Below, piece after piece: positions 26,341 through 38,728 of a DNA stretch of 64,000 nucleotides (its first letter is position 1; each line of letters starts with the position of its first letter). This DNA is from Saxidomus purpurata (Eukaryota; Mollusca; Bivalvia; Venerida; Veneridae), in contig JAFMSR010000007.1 of NCBI GenBank assembly GCA_022818135.1, positions 6,431,672-6,495,671 on the forward strand, given 5' to 3'. The notes beneath the pieces are model-generated. The model searched no databases and was not told the DNA's origin. It was given only the letters and a program-made list of their open reading frames with translations. The translations under genes and the position numbers were made by a program.

Positions 26341-27438
26341 ATGCCCCCGAAGGGTGGCATATTAAAATCGCACCGTCTGTCCGTCTGACCGTCTGTCCGT
26401 CTGTCCGTCCGTCCGTCTGTCCGTCCGTCCGTGCGTCCCCACTTACAAATTCGTGTCCGGACTGTAACTTTGTCATGCATTGAAGGATTTTAAAATACTT
26501 GGCACAATGTCTTAGCACACCAAACGACGTGTCCATGCAAGACCCGCGCGCAAAACACATCCCTACCTCAAAGGTGAAGGTCACACTTGGAGTATGAAGG
26601 TTATGGAATCCTCTATATGCACACGCACACATTCGTGTCCGGACTGTAACTTTGTCATGCATTGAAGGATTTTCAAAAACTAGACACACATGTCAAGCAC
26701 ATCAAGACGACGTGTCGCGCGCAAGACCCACGTCCCTACCAAAGGTCAAGGTCATACTTAGAGTTTGAAGGTAATGGATTCCTCTATATATGCATATATG
26801 CACACATTCGTGTCTAGACTGTAACTTTGTCATGCTTGAAGGATTTTAAAATAACTTGGCACAAATGTCTAGCACATCAAGACGACGTGTCGCGTGCAAG
26901 ACCCACGTCCCTGGCTCAAAGGTCAAGGTCACACTTAGAGTTTGAAGGTAATGGATTCCTCTATATATGCATATATGCACACTTCGTGTCCGGACTGTAA
27001 CTTTGTCATGCCTTGAAGGATTTTAAAATAATTTTGGCACAAATGTTTAGCACATCAAGACGACGTGTCGCGTGCAAGACCCACATCCCTACCACAAAGG
27101 TCAAGGCCACACTTAGAGTTTATAGGTAATGGAATCCTGTATATATGCATACATTTGTGTCCGGACTATAACTTTATTATGCTTTGAAGGATTTTAAAAT
27201 AACTTGGCACAAATGTCTAGCACATCAAGCGGATGTGTCGCGTGCAATACCCAAGTCCCTACCTCAAAGGTCAAGGTCACACTTTAGTGTTTAAAGTAAT
27301 GGAATACTGTATGCATGATTACTCTGTCATGCATGGAAGGATTTTAAAATTACATAGCACATTTATTGAGCACATGGAGAGGACACAGACTGTGAGGCAC
27401 CTCTTTCGGGGGCATTCGTCACTTGTGAGGGACAGCTC
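26341..27438. mobile_element. Tandem-core element with ATGCCCCCGAA inverted ends
   Basis: The left end is 'atgcccccgaagggtgg'; near the right end lies 'ttcgggggcat' (27409-27419), the exact inverse of the first 11 bases. A GTCCGTCC-rich stretch (26373-26435) precedes about five or six tandem units of 172-182 bp, each with 'actgtaactttgtcatgc', 'gacgtgtcgcg' and 'aaaggtcaaggtcacact'. Comparison with copy A (1091-1125) places the insertion precisely between 26340 and 27439, with a TTTTT run on both sides as the apparent target duplication. About 20 bp lie beyond the right inverted motif. No ORF; non-autonomous. Confidence 0.85.
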
Positions 27439-28335
27439 TTTTTCTCTTGTAAACCTGACTGGTTTACTTTAACTGAAATGCTTTAAAAAAAAAAACTATA
27501 TAATTTAATCAAACATCCAGAAAAATAGGCGGTTTGGGTTGTGCAGGTACTTTTGGTATTCCAATTTACTCCCACGCATGAAATAGTGTTGCATCAAAAA
27601 ACACATGAAATAATGTAATATATATATTTACAAAAGCATCCAAGTCTTTTATCAACTGTAAAAAAACCAAGCCTATGCTTTAATTTAAACACCAGGACTA
27701 GCAGTTCTTTGATTTCGTTCTTCTTAATTAGCCAAAACAAAGACACTGTTTCTGATCATTGCTGCCACCTACATAAAACATTGCCTTTTAAGGTACTTGT
27801 AATATAACGCTTTCCAATCTACTACCACGATAACTAAAGATAAGTGTTCCAAGATCATGCCCATTTGTTTGATGTCTGGAGAGCTTTTACACTTGTTCTA
27901 CAGCTTTGTTTAAAAATATAGGTTACAACTCTATACAATGTTTCCACAGAAAGGAGATGCACCTTGGTGTAGAAGATAATCAAAGAAGGAATTATACGTA
28001 CCGAAATACCCTTTACATAAAAACTGAGTTCTCCTTCACTCTTTTATATGGCGGAATTTTGTTTGCAGTTTTGCAATTAAATGTGAGATGAAAGGCCGAT
28101 CAAACATGATGAGACTTTTGATGAATTTATCAGAAAATTTTTTTTATCGTTTTATTTCTGAAATAGTTCCAAGACGTTTTTAATTGGTAAATAATTTTTA
28201 TAGATGTATTTCTGTGAATGACTACGCGAAAACAGCTCGTTCACGCTATATACTGTTAGAAGAACGTTTAACAAGGAATTTGCCATAATGCAGATCAACA
28301 TTAAAGAGAGAACTGTCAAAGATGATATATTTATA

Positions 28336-28403
28336 TAAAGAAAAAAAAAAAAAAAAAAAATAAAAAATTTTTTATAAATAAAAAAATTAAAAAAAAAAAA
28401 AAA
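28336..28403. repeat. A/T homopolymer-rich tract
   Basis: Runs of A interrupted by short T and TA blocks, with no counterpart of this composition at the matching place in copy A. Probably low-complexity expansion or a consensus artefact. Confidence 0.6.
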
Positions 28404-29449
28404 TTTTAAATAGGCAAGCGTCACAACTAATGTTTGGTAGTTGTCTTGAATGGGAATTTATTTAACTTAAACTACATTCAGAGACAAAATGTGGATTCCC
28501 AGGTGCATACGAATCCTGGAAAATATTCGCATGAGCGATTTTCTTTCGTGTTGCATAAAGCGACGATTGTCTTCTGAAATGCTTATAAAGTACAAACAAA
28601 TAATATGACACATTGTACCCCCGAGAATCGTTTATTCGGAATTATTTCAAAGTTTTGTAAACTGATTATGAAATCGGCATTGGTCGCCATTTTGTTTTTA
28701 GCATCTAAAACATTTATTTGCATACACATGCAAATTGCAAGGAACGAATTACGGTTTTTGGCCTGGGGACTGAAAGTCGCCTAGGCCTAAGTTAGTATAC
28801 CACATTGCAAACACTGCAAGAAATTTAACTGTGCTATGTTCGAATAACAACTGTAAACATGCGCTATGCGAAAGTAGTGCAAGACAGACCAGATCAATCA
28901 TCTGTTTGAATGTCACATATGATAAGAACATATTACAAATAAAAACAGCACATAAAACTTCAAACGACTGCAGGAAGGTATATAGCTTACGGGCTGCATT
29001 ACACATTTTTTTCTGTTTTAGAAATTAATGCGCTGTTAGCTGATTACGGAAGATAATATTTGTCGCCATTTAATGTTTTGTAACAAAAAGGCTTAATGCA
29101 ATGTACTAATAACATGATAATCTGTGCATTTCGTTAATCAGCAAAATTAATTGATAGAGACGTAACAAACGGTCTGATACATCACTTCAAAATATACAGA
29201 AATTCAACATGTTCATATCGTTATTATTCGAAAAGAAAACTGTTAATGAAGTCCAACTTGAATTTGAAAAATAAAAAGAAATCCTACCTATGTTTCTGGA
29301 CGTTTTGATACATTTTACAATATTAAAATGCGACTTATACAGCTCAATTGATGCAAATGTACATGTATATTAGCTTAATCAAGGTTCATAAAAATAATTC
29401 AGCCTTTGAACAATTATGCACTTGCCCTGTAGAATTAATGTAGTCATGT

Positions 29450-30170
29450 CTCTTCCCCTGTCTGTCCGTCCGTCCGTCGGTCACAAATCGAGTTTACTCC
29501 ATATCTCTTGAACCCCAAGAAGGATTTTAGAATAACTCAAATGTTAACTGTATTGAGACAATATGCAGAGCGCATGTTACAACCACCTTGGTTCAAGGCC
29601 AAGGTCATAATTAGAACTCAAAGGTTATATGACTATATTCCGTGACCGCTCCATATATCTTGAACTCCTAGAAGAAATTTAAAATAACTCATCACAAATG
29701 ATTCAGACCATGTGCAGAGCACATGTTACAAACACTTTTATTCAAGGTCAAGGTCACAATTAGAGATCAAAGGTCATATGACTATATTTCGTGTCCGCTC
29801 CATATCTCTTGAACCTTTGAAGGATTTTAGAATAACTCACCACAAATGTTCACCATATTGTCACGAAGTGCAGAGCGCATGTTACAACCAATCAAAGTCA
29901 AGGGTCAAAGTCAAGGTCACTGTTGCAAATAATAGAGTTTCAGTTCAATAGATAGAGTTAAGATTGTCAATTGCAATGAAACTTGGTGTGTAGGTCAAGG
30001 TCAAGGTCACTGTTACAAAATGTAGATTAAAAAACATTATTTTAGTTTTTAAATTGTTTTTAAAAAATTCACCTAATAAATACTATAAATCTTTGTTCAG
30101 TTTTTAAATTGTTTCAAGCAAAAATATTTCTTTTTTCCGAAGGAGGGGGGGGGGTCAATGTCACTGTTAC
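29450..30170. repeat. Tandem repeats of the ggtcaaggtcac type (3-4 units)
   Basis: After a 'gtctgtccgtccgtccg' start (29459), units of about 160 bp repeat 'ctccatatctcttgaac', 'gattttagaataactca', 'cagagcgcatgttacaa' and 'tcaaggtcaaggtcac'. The last units are shorter and end in a G-rich stretch (30146-30153). It is absent from the corresponding part of copy A. The architecture matches the other tandem-core elements, but outer ends are not clear. Confidence 0.75.
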
Positions 30171-30223
30171 TTTAGCATAATTCCTCGGCACGATTATGTT
30201 TTTATATCACATTCGTATTTCCT

Positions 30224-30578
30224 TTAAAGGGACATACTCTACAACTGATGTCAAACTTAATAACCTCCAACATAAATTATAAATTAACCTAAAACTTTCA
30301 GCTGTGCATTCCCAATCATTATCGATAAAATCAGCGGTTTAAAATATACTGCAGTACCGTAAACCATTCAATAAACTATGTAGAATTGTTGTTGTACCAT
30401 TAATGGGTGGATGCGATTTATAACAGAAAGCCACTATATTGATTAATTGTGGTAAAATGAGGCATTTTTCGCCATTGGTTTCTTCTTGTATTAATTTACC
30501 ATTTTACGTTCATTGAACACATAATCTATGTTTCGAGAATATAATCGGCTAGATGTAAGGAGTGCCCCATTAAACAAA
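30224..30578 (+). mobile_element. MITE-T, essentially full-length copy
   Basis: The left end 'ctttaaagggacatactct' and right end 'aggagtgccccattaa' form imperfect inverted ends (aaagggrca..ct against ag..tgcccctttaa). Interior landmarks in order: 'cccaatcattatcgat', 'gcagtaccgtaaacc', 'atgggtggatgcg', 'aaaatgaggcatttttcg' and 'cgttcattgaacacata'. About 355 bp, no ORF. The TTAA at both outer edges may be the target duplication. This is the best reference copy of the family in the window. Confidence 0.85.
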
Positions 30579-32007
30579 GATTGTGATTATTTTGTAAACC
30601 AAACACCATACAATATATTTATTGTATTCATTTATGTATTTATTCATAAATGTAGTTAAAGATGTTATATTCATGCAAACAAAGTGATACATCATCAGAA
30701 AATATCTGTCAAATGCCTCTGGGATATACTTGATATCACAAATGTGTGACGATGATATAATATATTGCGTCAATTTGAATTAATCACTCGTAAATCGAAA
30801 AACAATTTGGTAAGTCTCGTGAATATCAATAATAATAGAAGTGTATGAATCTGTATATTAGCCACCTACATATATTGAATTTCTTGTTTTTAAGCATTGC
30901 GCAATATTTTGTTAATGAAATTAATTATTCATGAGTAACTGATCACTGTAACAGAGAATGTGGGTAGATAACTTAAAAGTAAAAACTTTCGTGTGAGACT
31001 TTACTTCATATCGAAATATTTTTGATATTAAACGTTGCTTCGTTTTACAAGTTTGTTTCTCATCATTTACAGAATATCTGCACTGTTTGTGCAATCTTGA
31101 TTTTATTGAGAAACACCAAGCAAATTGATACAGAGAGATTTAATTTCATGAAATCGGATTGCACTTAATCTTGAAAAACGTGCGTTTAAATCCATGCTTT
31201 CTACCAAGTACAGATAATGAATGAGGAAAAGGGCTATTTTATAAATTTGCAAAAACAAGTAAAAACTGGCAGACTTTTACACACGTAGTATTTGCCACAT
31301 GTCATTCGAAATGTTATATTCATGTACATATTCATGATAGAGATGATATAGACATGATTCTTTTTCGATGTATGTCACCGTAAGGAAACTGTCTGATGCA
31401 AAGAAATTACTTAAATTTTAGTCGCCTGACGCAAATTCTACAATTTAAACACAATACGATGTGATTTATTTTCGAAATAACTGAACTGATTTTATAACGT
31501 GATGAACAAAGTAAAAGTAAAGCCTTAAAACACTTAAATTTAACGAGAGTTTACAAAAAGAAGTGTTGTTTCAAAAGGAAATGGTAAATAAGAAAATACA
31601 CTATTGATACATAAAATACTGCATACAAGATCTCAATATCTATTTAACGTACCAACAAATTGAAAAACAGTGCAATTTCGTCTAAATACCGGAGAAACTC
31701 TTCATAAGATATGTGTAAAGAAAGTAAGAGTTTGTAAGGCATGTGTGTTGCTTGTGTAGTTACTTTTACCTTAACACATTACAGCTATATTGTTTGTTGT
31801 ACTTTTAGTTTTTCTTTGAGAAAACTGGACATAACTGACGTTTACGAAGGCGCATGTGGTACATTGTGCTAAATTTGAATTCAGTATGTACAAATTAAAT
31901 TCTGAATAATGTCACTGAAAATCGGCTGCAAGCTATAACCTATATCAACCTTGTGTCAGGTCGTTCAAACAATTATTCATACAGACTGTGATAATTCCGA
32001 CTTCTAA

Positions 32008-32201
32008 GAGTGAGGTTGGGTGCGCACCATAAACCGGTTTAAGCTCCCCAGTGGTGTTTTTGCCACTGACCGTTCCAAGGCGGTGCCCCACTGTGTTCCG
32101 TTAATTGTTCGTTTTGTCCTCGTGTGTTTGCTTTGTATGCTTGTGTGTGTTGGTAGTGTATGTTTGTGTGTGTACATGATTGTGTGTGTTGTGTGTGTGT
32201 G

Positions 32202-32251
<50 letters not shown>

Positions 32252-32339
32252 GGTGGTGTGCACTTCTGGGTGCTGTGGGGCTCGTTTTGGGGAGGCTGCG
32301 TTTTTGGTACGTGGCATTCCCTGTTTGATATTATTTTTG
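32008..32339 (+). mobile_element. PLE-TG 3' UTR copy with empty site in copy A
   Basis: Starts 'gagtgaggttgggtgcg' and runs through 'aaaccggtttaagctcc', a long (TG)n tract (about 32150-32250) and the terminus 'tgatattatttttg'. It is flanked by 'ttctaa' on both sides (32002-32007 and 32340-32345). Copy A has the uninterrupted target near 5608-5630, reading 'gacttctaatactcaagg'. The insertion therefore added 332 bp plus a 6-bp duplication. Confidence 0.95.
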
Positions 32340-34572
32340 TTCTAATACTCAAGGGTATAAACGTGATGACAATTATATTTCTTCAATAACAAATCCCGGA
32401 GTAGCAATTACGAAGGAAGACAATTTAGGTCAAAACCGATTATAATAAGGTAATAACAACCGTAACACGTGAATCAGTTCTAAAATCTAATTTAAATAGT
32501 TAAAGCATGTGGGCTGCGTATGGGAGAAAAATATTCGAGCAATCTATAGAGCTGTTAAAATAAGCAACGGACTTAAGGAACATACATTTTAACGTTATTG
32601 ATGATACATTTTTCTCCATTTCGAAAGCCTGATGCGTGTGTTACATTGTCAAATTTGTCATTTAGATTCACAGTCAGTTTCACTTATCAGCATTGAGACT
32701 CTTTGTCATTTCCCCGCTTGGGTGCCACATAATCTTCCGTTGAATTCTTGTTCAATAAATGATATATTAAATGTAGCGGATACTTCAGAGCATAAACAAC
32801 ATAACAAGTCGGAGCTAGTAAATGTATTTTAATTCCGGAAGAAGAAGTTTATGAGACTAACTGCTACCAGCAAAGCAATTATAAATGAATACAGCCTTAC
32901 GATAGCATGTACTTACAGATGAATGAACCGAATGCAATTTGTGTATTTTTACGTATTGTTGCAAACAGTTGTAAGTAAATTAATCATACATCTCCTTGAT
33001 ATTCATTTAGATAAAACTCTGTAATTTACAGTACGCCTATCATCGATAAATGATGCTATATGATTGAAGAATCTCAAGTATAATTTCCGGTTAGAAATTT
33101 ACAGACCACCAAATGCATAAATAAGGAAAGCGAATAAAGAAAAAACTTAACAAAAACTGAAAGACATCAATGTTATAGTGAAAATGCAAGCGCGCTTCAA
33201 GGCTATAGTTTGACTATTTGCGAAGCGAACATTTTGTAATATTTAGTAGAGGTGGACGACATTGGATGACAGTTTACCCCTCGGCTTGTTGACTGCTAAA
33301 TTGTTGTTGTTTTTTTTAAACGCCAAAGTGTGATAAAGCATTAGAATACTACATGCAAAGCATCTGAAGTTTGATTAGTTATTAGTATCTCGTTACAAAT
33401 GTCAATATTTTTCAATTTGACAATTTTAGAATTGCTGGCTGCTATTTAGTATCTTTTTAGTACCTGTAGGTTATATGTGTCATTACTTGATATATAAGTA
33501 AATGTATTACAATACTAATCATATTACATTTACTTGTAGAAATGTCATATATTACACAACGTCATTTCTTCATTGTCACTCTGATTCTGAGTCTGTTTTA
33601 GTAAACATACAAATGGCTTGAAATATTTTTTACGGAAAGGCTCAATAATAAATTACGTTTATTTCTTACAATTCTTGTTGCACATCATCAAGCAGATAAG
33701 CCGATTGTACTCCAGTGATGATGCAGGTGTTCGTAGTTATATATTCAGTTAATTTGTTTTTTTCAGAACATTCATATTGTATCTGAAAGATAGATAAAGG
33801 CGCAAAACCCGGTTTACGTCAAAGACGCTCGGATATGTTAAAAGGAAAAGCAGAGACTTGTACCTATAAAATGCTCGTTAAAAATCAAAGCATCCAATCC
33901 TACGTTACAATATTTTATTGTGATATGTCGTTTTAGAAGTTTATAAAAAAGGGTAATAAAAACGCGAAAGGAACGCTCTGTCAAACCGCGTAAGCCATTC
34001 GAAGACACTACAATTGTGCCAACATTTGTTTTTATTTCTTCAAATGTTTACAGACTCATTTGATTGGTCATTGTTATTGGCAAAGAGCTGTAAATCTAAT
34101 GCATCATTACGTCCTCAATGTTTTTGTTGGAAAAGATGCAACGAAATTGTCTGTAGAAAGTATGTGTTAGTTCTTGTTTTTATTGCATTTTTTTATTTTA
34201 ATCAAAGCGCACTGTGTCTTTACTACTTCAATAATGCACGTCGTTTTAACTTCAGGTCTTCTTTCATTTTGAAATCCATTTACTGTCGAACACTGGAGTG
34301 AGTATCCCTCGGGTCTATTTCAGGATCTCATGTTTTGAAAGTTGTTGCATTGTCCGTTCGTCCGTCGCCCCGCATTCGTTTCCGGGATATTTTCATAACA
34401 ACTATTGGTGAAAATTCAATAAGTTCATTGCCAGTACCGGGGTGATGCCACTTGTCCGCTCATTTATTGATTACCTACCGCTGTAGGAAACCGGTTATTT
34501 CCCGATAAAACCGAGAGCTGCATGATAATTTTGAGTACCAAGACGAGAGGCGAGCGTCTGTTAATATATAAC

Positions 34573-34890
34573 CCTTCTCCCCCCCCCCCCCCCCCCCCCT
34601 TTTTTTTAAGGCATATTGTCCGCTCTATTTCTCAGCACTCGATGACTGGAATATAATGCAAATTCGATGATTTTAATACTCTTAATTCAATTTTTATATG
34701 TATTGCTTTTGTTTTAAACTGACATTTTAAGTTTAGGTGAAGTTTTTTTAAATACTACAAAGTATATTCTGCAAAAAAAACAAAAAAAAAAAAAAAGAGA
34801 AGGAAAAAAAAAAAAAAACACCCCCCCAAAAAAAACCCCCCCCCACAAAAAAAAATAAAAATTTTTTAAAAAAAAAAAAAAAAGGCATAA
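34573..34890. repeat. Homopolymer-rich tracts (C/T block and A/C block)
   Basis: A C-run followed by a T-run at 34577-34608, and at 34772-34885 long A-runs broken by G, C7 and C9 blocks. The second order of blocks (A-rich, G/A, A-rich, CCCCCCC, A8, C9, A-rich) recalls a distorted reverse PLE-TG 3' end. Copy A has simple unique sequence at the matching place (near 9650). Confidence 0.55.
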
Positions 34891-36634
34891 AAAACCATAT
34901 TTAAATATCACCAAAATATAATGCGCAGGCGAGAAATGTAACATTCTCCCTGGCAAAAAGTTTTAATTCATTTAAAATTGCAAACCGTTTTATAGTGTAT
35001 ATATAAATAATTCCGGTTGTTGTTTTTTTTTGGTCCTGATTTCTTTAAATGGTTATTTTTTCTAGTAGATGTCAAATTATTCTCTTGCATATACTTCGGC
35101 AATTAAAAATTTTCCGTAGTTTTAAAGCCCTGAATCTTTTCGTGTGTTTTTTTTTTCAATTTATTCTGCAATCTAAAAATAGAGACCGGAAATTATATCG
35201 TGGAGTCTTTTCAATTATTGTTCATTATCAATCACTGATAACGGGAAATGAAAGTGTCTTGAATCTGCAGAAAATATGACACTGCACAGCCGAACATACA
35301 TAACCAGAACACCAACATGATTATTCAAATTGATACATGCCTATAAAGAGTCAGATTAAGAAAAATATCTTAGTGTTTAGTTAATGCCCGTATAAAATGG
35401 CATATGCTAACCCGAATTTTTATACATTTACACAAGAGGTATGGTTATATGTGAATACAATGTGTCCTTAAACAATGCTACTCCACGTTGATTTACTTTT
35501 CAGTCAAACGAAATTGATGGAGAGAAGTATTTGTAAAGCCTCTGAATGAAGTTTTGGTCAATGCTGAGCTGTAAACGTATGGTAAGCGGTTCCTATGCTT
35601 CCCAGATAGGAAAGATGTAAGGATTGAAATAGAAACCAGACAAATGCATCGTTGTGGGTACATACTGCCGAATTATGACCGGTTTTGAAATGCGTAGTAC
35701 ATTCGGGTTAAAACCGCAAATCTGAACACAATATAAACGCATTCCTGAAACAAGATTCGAAATACAGTTTGCCTACATCCTGGGAATGGGATTTCAAGAC
35801 CTTTTAAGGTAAATGAAAAGTATGTAAAACATTTTCTTACTACCAAGATAATATCTTTTAAATCAACTTTATCAGTGTAACAACAATTAACCTGTATACA
35901 TGCGTACACTTACTGTTATGTATATCGTTTCGAGTTTATAGTTATAGCGCATATAAACAATCATAACAAGTGCTTAATTTTAAACAGAAACAAGATGTTT
36001 AGTATTGCGTATTTTGATAACTACTTTCAATCAGCTTTCGAAATATGTTTGGGAGCGGTAACATAGCAAGGACTGAGACAGAAAATAGATGTAATATCGT
36101 TTGTTAAAATAATTTGATAAAATTGTTTCAAATTGCAAGACCGAAAGATCACATTCATTAGTATTCAAAATAAATTAATTTAAAGAGTATAAATAGAATC
36201 ATGAAAAATAAATGACGGTAACAAACTCATGCAACTGATCAAGCTTTCAATATTGACCATGTGGGTAGTTTTGTCGGTTTTAATCGCAGATTACATTGCA
36301 TGCTTTCTAGGAAACGACATTACGGAGGCGTTAATGTATTTACTGCAGCAGTTAAAAACGACTCCCAAAGGTCCAATAACACAAATATCCCTGCGTTAAT
36401 ATTGCAGGCAGTAACCTTTGATCAGGGAACTTTTATAAGGAATGGTTGTTTAGATATTGTAAAATATTTGACATGTTTCTAAATTCATGCCTAACATCTT
36501 GTTGCTTTTAATTGTGAAAGTTGTAGCATATGGTTCTGAAAAATGTAGACGGATTCGCCCATTTTATTTGAGTAATTGTAAAGAAACCTTGCCAACTTTA
36601 ATTACTTCACCGAACATTGCAACAGATGTATTTC

Positions 36635-36800
36635 AATTTATTACAGAAAGCCTCTATATTGATTAATTGTGGTAAAATGAGCTATATTTCGTCATAGGTT
36701 CTTCTTTGAAATTGTATTTATTTATCATTTTACGTTCATTGAACACATAATCTATGTTTCGAGAATATAATCTGCTAGATATAGGGAGTGCCCCCTTTAA
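36635..36800 (+). mobile_element. MITE-T, right half
   Basis: From 'aatttattacagaaagcc' through 'gattaattgtggtaaaat' and 'ttcattgaacacataat' to the right end 'gggagtgccccctttaa'. The left half is missing. Copy A lacks it at 11550. Confidence 0.8.
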
Positions 36801-37044
36801 ACGTTTAAGGAGGTACATTTAAACATATTGATCTACATATATTAAACAGACAGTATTAGTCATCCAGAAAGAAAACTGTGTCACGCGAATGACTTTTCTT
36901 CGAACTGCATTGATCTCCCTTGACAGTCGTGCTTTTGCGTAAATTCGTTTGACTGAACTTGCTTATGTAGAGAAATTACGAATATGAAAACTTTATTAAT
37001 TCATTGAAATAGAAAACACTTAAAAGTGTTTCTGAAATTTCCAA

Positions 37045-37110
37045 AGATTCGAACCGGGGAGCTCCAGATTGAAAGTCCATAGCGTTAACCACTCGACCAC
37101 CCTGGTTGAT
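37045..37110 (-). tRNA. tRNA-like sequence, probably a pseudogene or SINE head
   Basis: On the reverse strand the order is D-arm-like 'gtggtcgagtggttaacgc', an anticodon-arm-like 'atggactttcaatctgg', then box B 'ccggttcgaatc'. Both internal polymerase III promoter boxes are recognisable. The anticodon stem and T stem do not pair properly (ATGGA against TCTGG; CCCCG against TCTTT) and the acceptor ends do not match, so it is unlikely to be a working tRNA. The loop would place TTC at the anticodon, but the overall sequence is as close to a serine-type tRNA. Confidence 0.45.
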
Positions 37111-37278
37111 TTATCCTCTATATTTTATCTACAGTTTCATTTTACGAATATTATTCATGATTTGTTTTCAATAGACTGTTATCTTGCAATTTATATTCAG
37201 TGGCTTTAACCTGTGAAGCTGGTTTCATTAAGATGTCAAAAAAACTTGCAAATATTATTATCGAAATCATAAAACTTT
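37111..37278. other. Sequence without a recognised gene
   Basis: Short AT-rich stretch between the tRNA-like sequence and a truncated tandem-core element. Confidence 0.35.
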
Positions 37279-37556
37279 TTAAATTTTTTCCTATCTTTTG
37301 CCATAGCAACCAAAATTCTGCATGGACTGGAATTCTTTGAACAGTTTTGGTAGAGCTTCATGCAAGGAACTTTCCTGCGTAGTTTCATCAACATTGGACA
37401 GCCGTTTCAGAGATGTCGTTTGAATGCTTACCTACCCCTTCTTTTCAAGAAAGGCCTATAGCAGCAGGCCTCTATTGAACATGTTGACGGACGACAGACG
37501 ACGGACAATCATCTGTTAGAAAAGCTCACCCTAGCCAGGGTGAGCTGAAAAAGTAA
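37279..37556 (+). mobile_element. Tandem-core element (gagct-hairpin type), 3' part only
   Basis: Contains 'cctatcttttgccatagc', 'tggaattctttgaaca', 'tttcatcaacattggac' and ends with the hairpin 'agctcaccctagccag' plus 'ggtgagct', the conserved 3' end of this family (compare 43755-43798, and reversed at 57862-57890). The 5' end and tandem core are missing. Confidence 0.8.
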
Positions 37557-37637
37557 GACTATTGCTGTAGATACGAAAACGTCAAAAACAAAAGAATTTA
37601 AAACAGTACCCTCTTCATCAGGTAAATGTGTATTTGA

Positions 37638-38193
37638 AACTATATTGATTGGCAACAAAATGGACCAATGGTAGCATATGAGGCATCCAATTATTGGCTC
37701 CACTATAAACGTGTTTTAAAAAAGAGACATAGACAGGTAAAAGGTGAAAGGTATTTTGATGACAGCAGCATCAAGTTTATATGTGGTTTGCCAAAATGCA
37801 AGTTTCATAATAGTATCCTAGTTGTAAATGGTCAATATATCCCTTTAAAATGTTTTACAAATTTTGTATTGACTGGAAGCAGTGCTGACAAGTCTCATTA
37901 TTTTGCAGTGATGAAATGTCATATGTTAATTGTAATCAAGACTTAAAAAGTGTGTACGAACAAGCTATAAAATTATGTGAAAGTATTGATGAACTTAAAA
38001 AATGTTCAAAATTGCATTTTGATGGTTCTGTAAATAATTTACTGCATCAACTTGATGACTTAAAATTAAGTAGGGAAGGACCTAACTATATCTTTTCAAA
38101 AAAGGTAATAAATATGTTAGAAGACAATATGTACTTCTCTTTAAGTCATGAATTATTTCTAGACGACATCTGTTATCGGTCGAAGGGGTGTCT
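37638..38193 (+). pseudogene. Decayed coding sequence, unknown protein
   Basis: One frame is open from 37638 to 37946 and the next frame from about 37898 to 38233; together they look like one protein broken by an indel near 37900-37916. The first part has Cys pairs ('ICGLPKCKFHN', 'IPLKCFTN') that could bind metal, and the second is a helical, Lys/Leu/Glu-rich stretch ('LKSVYEQAIKLCE', 'NNLLHQLDDLKLS'). I do not recognise the family. It lies about 3 kb upstream of the transposase and USP-like remnants on the same strand and could be part of the same transposon-encoded protein, but this is only positional. A splice acceptor-like 'cattattttgcag' sits at the junction, so an intron is an alternative. 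Confidence 0.4.
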
Positions 38194-38570
38194 TATGCGT
38201 GTCATATCCAACACGTCATCTGACAGGAGCTAGCGCGGGAAATTGTTAGCGCTAATAATTAAAACCAATAAGGCGTCAGATGAGTTTCATAGAATAGGGA
38301 TCATTTATGATTACTTTGAAGGCAGCAACGCGATAGATAACGCTAACCATTTCCTATTGGCAAACGCTTCAGCGGTATGATGTAGTGAAGTCTGGACATT
38401 TTGAGATTCGAGATGATCGAAATGAGTGTTACCCCACACGTGTACAGGCACAGGCCGCCTTATCACAGGATATCTGGTGCAGTTATAGAATTAATAAATT
38501 AAATTATCTCTTCATAGTATAACACATGTTAAGGTGATTAAGCTTGATGATTTCCACTCAGTTGCAAAGA
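38194..38570. other. Sequence without a recognised gene
   Basis: GC somewhat higher than the neighbours, with 'gcgcgggaaattgttagcgc' and other near-palindromic bits. No ORF, RNA gene or element end is identified. Confidence 0.35.
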
Positions 38571-38728
38571 TTAAAGAGGCACTCCCTACATCTAGCAGAA
38601 TATATTATCGAAACAAAGATTATGTGCTCAATGAATGTAAATGATAAATATAAACAATTTCAAAGAAGAGCCTATGTCGAAAATGCCTCATTTTACAATT
38701 AATAAAAATAGAGCCTTTTTGTAACAAG

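Larger units (their letters stand above)
25680..36945 (+). repeat. Segmental duplication, copy B
   Basis: Direct counterpart of copy A (see 381-11640), beginning near 'aaaagcgacgtttg' (25777; weaker similarity from about 25680) and ending at 'acttcaccgaacattgca' (36607), followed by a half MITE-T and then a block shared with 23780-23930. It carries insertions absent from A: the tandem-core element at 26341-27438, tandem repeats at 29450-30170, a MITE-T at 30224-30578 and PLE-TG at 32008-32339. It lacks the A-specific SINE, MITE-G and MITE-T. No coding gene is recognised. Confidence 0.85.

Noticed and set aside
26339..26689. 116-codon reverse open frame with Asp/Gly/Arg/Thr repeats
   Set aside because: Derived from the GTCCGTCC run and tandem core of a non-autonomous element.
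37045..37110. Functional tRNA gene
   Set aside because: Internal promoter boxes are present but the anticodon and T stems do not pair and the acceptor stem is absent; kept only as a tRNA-like feature.
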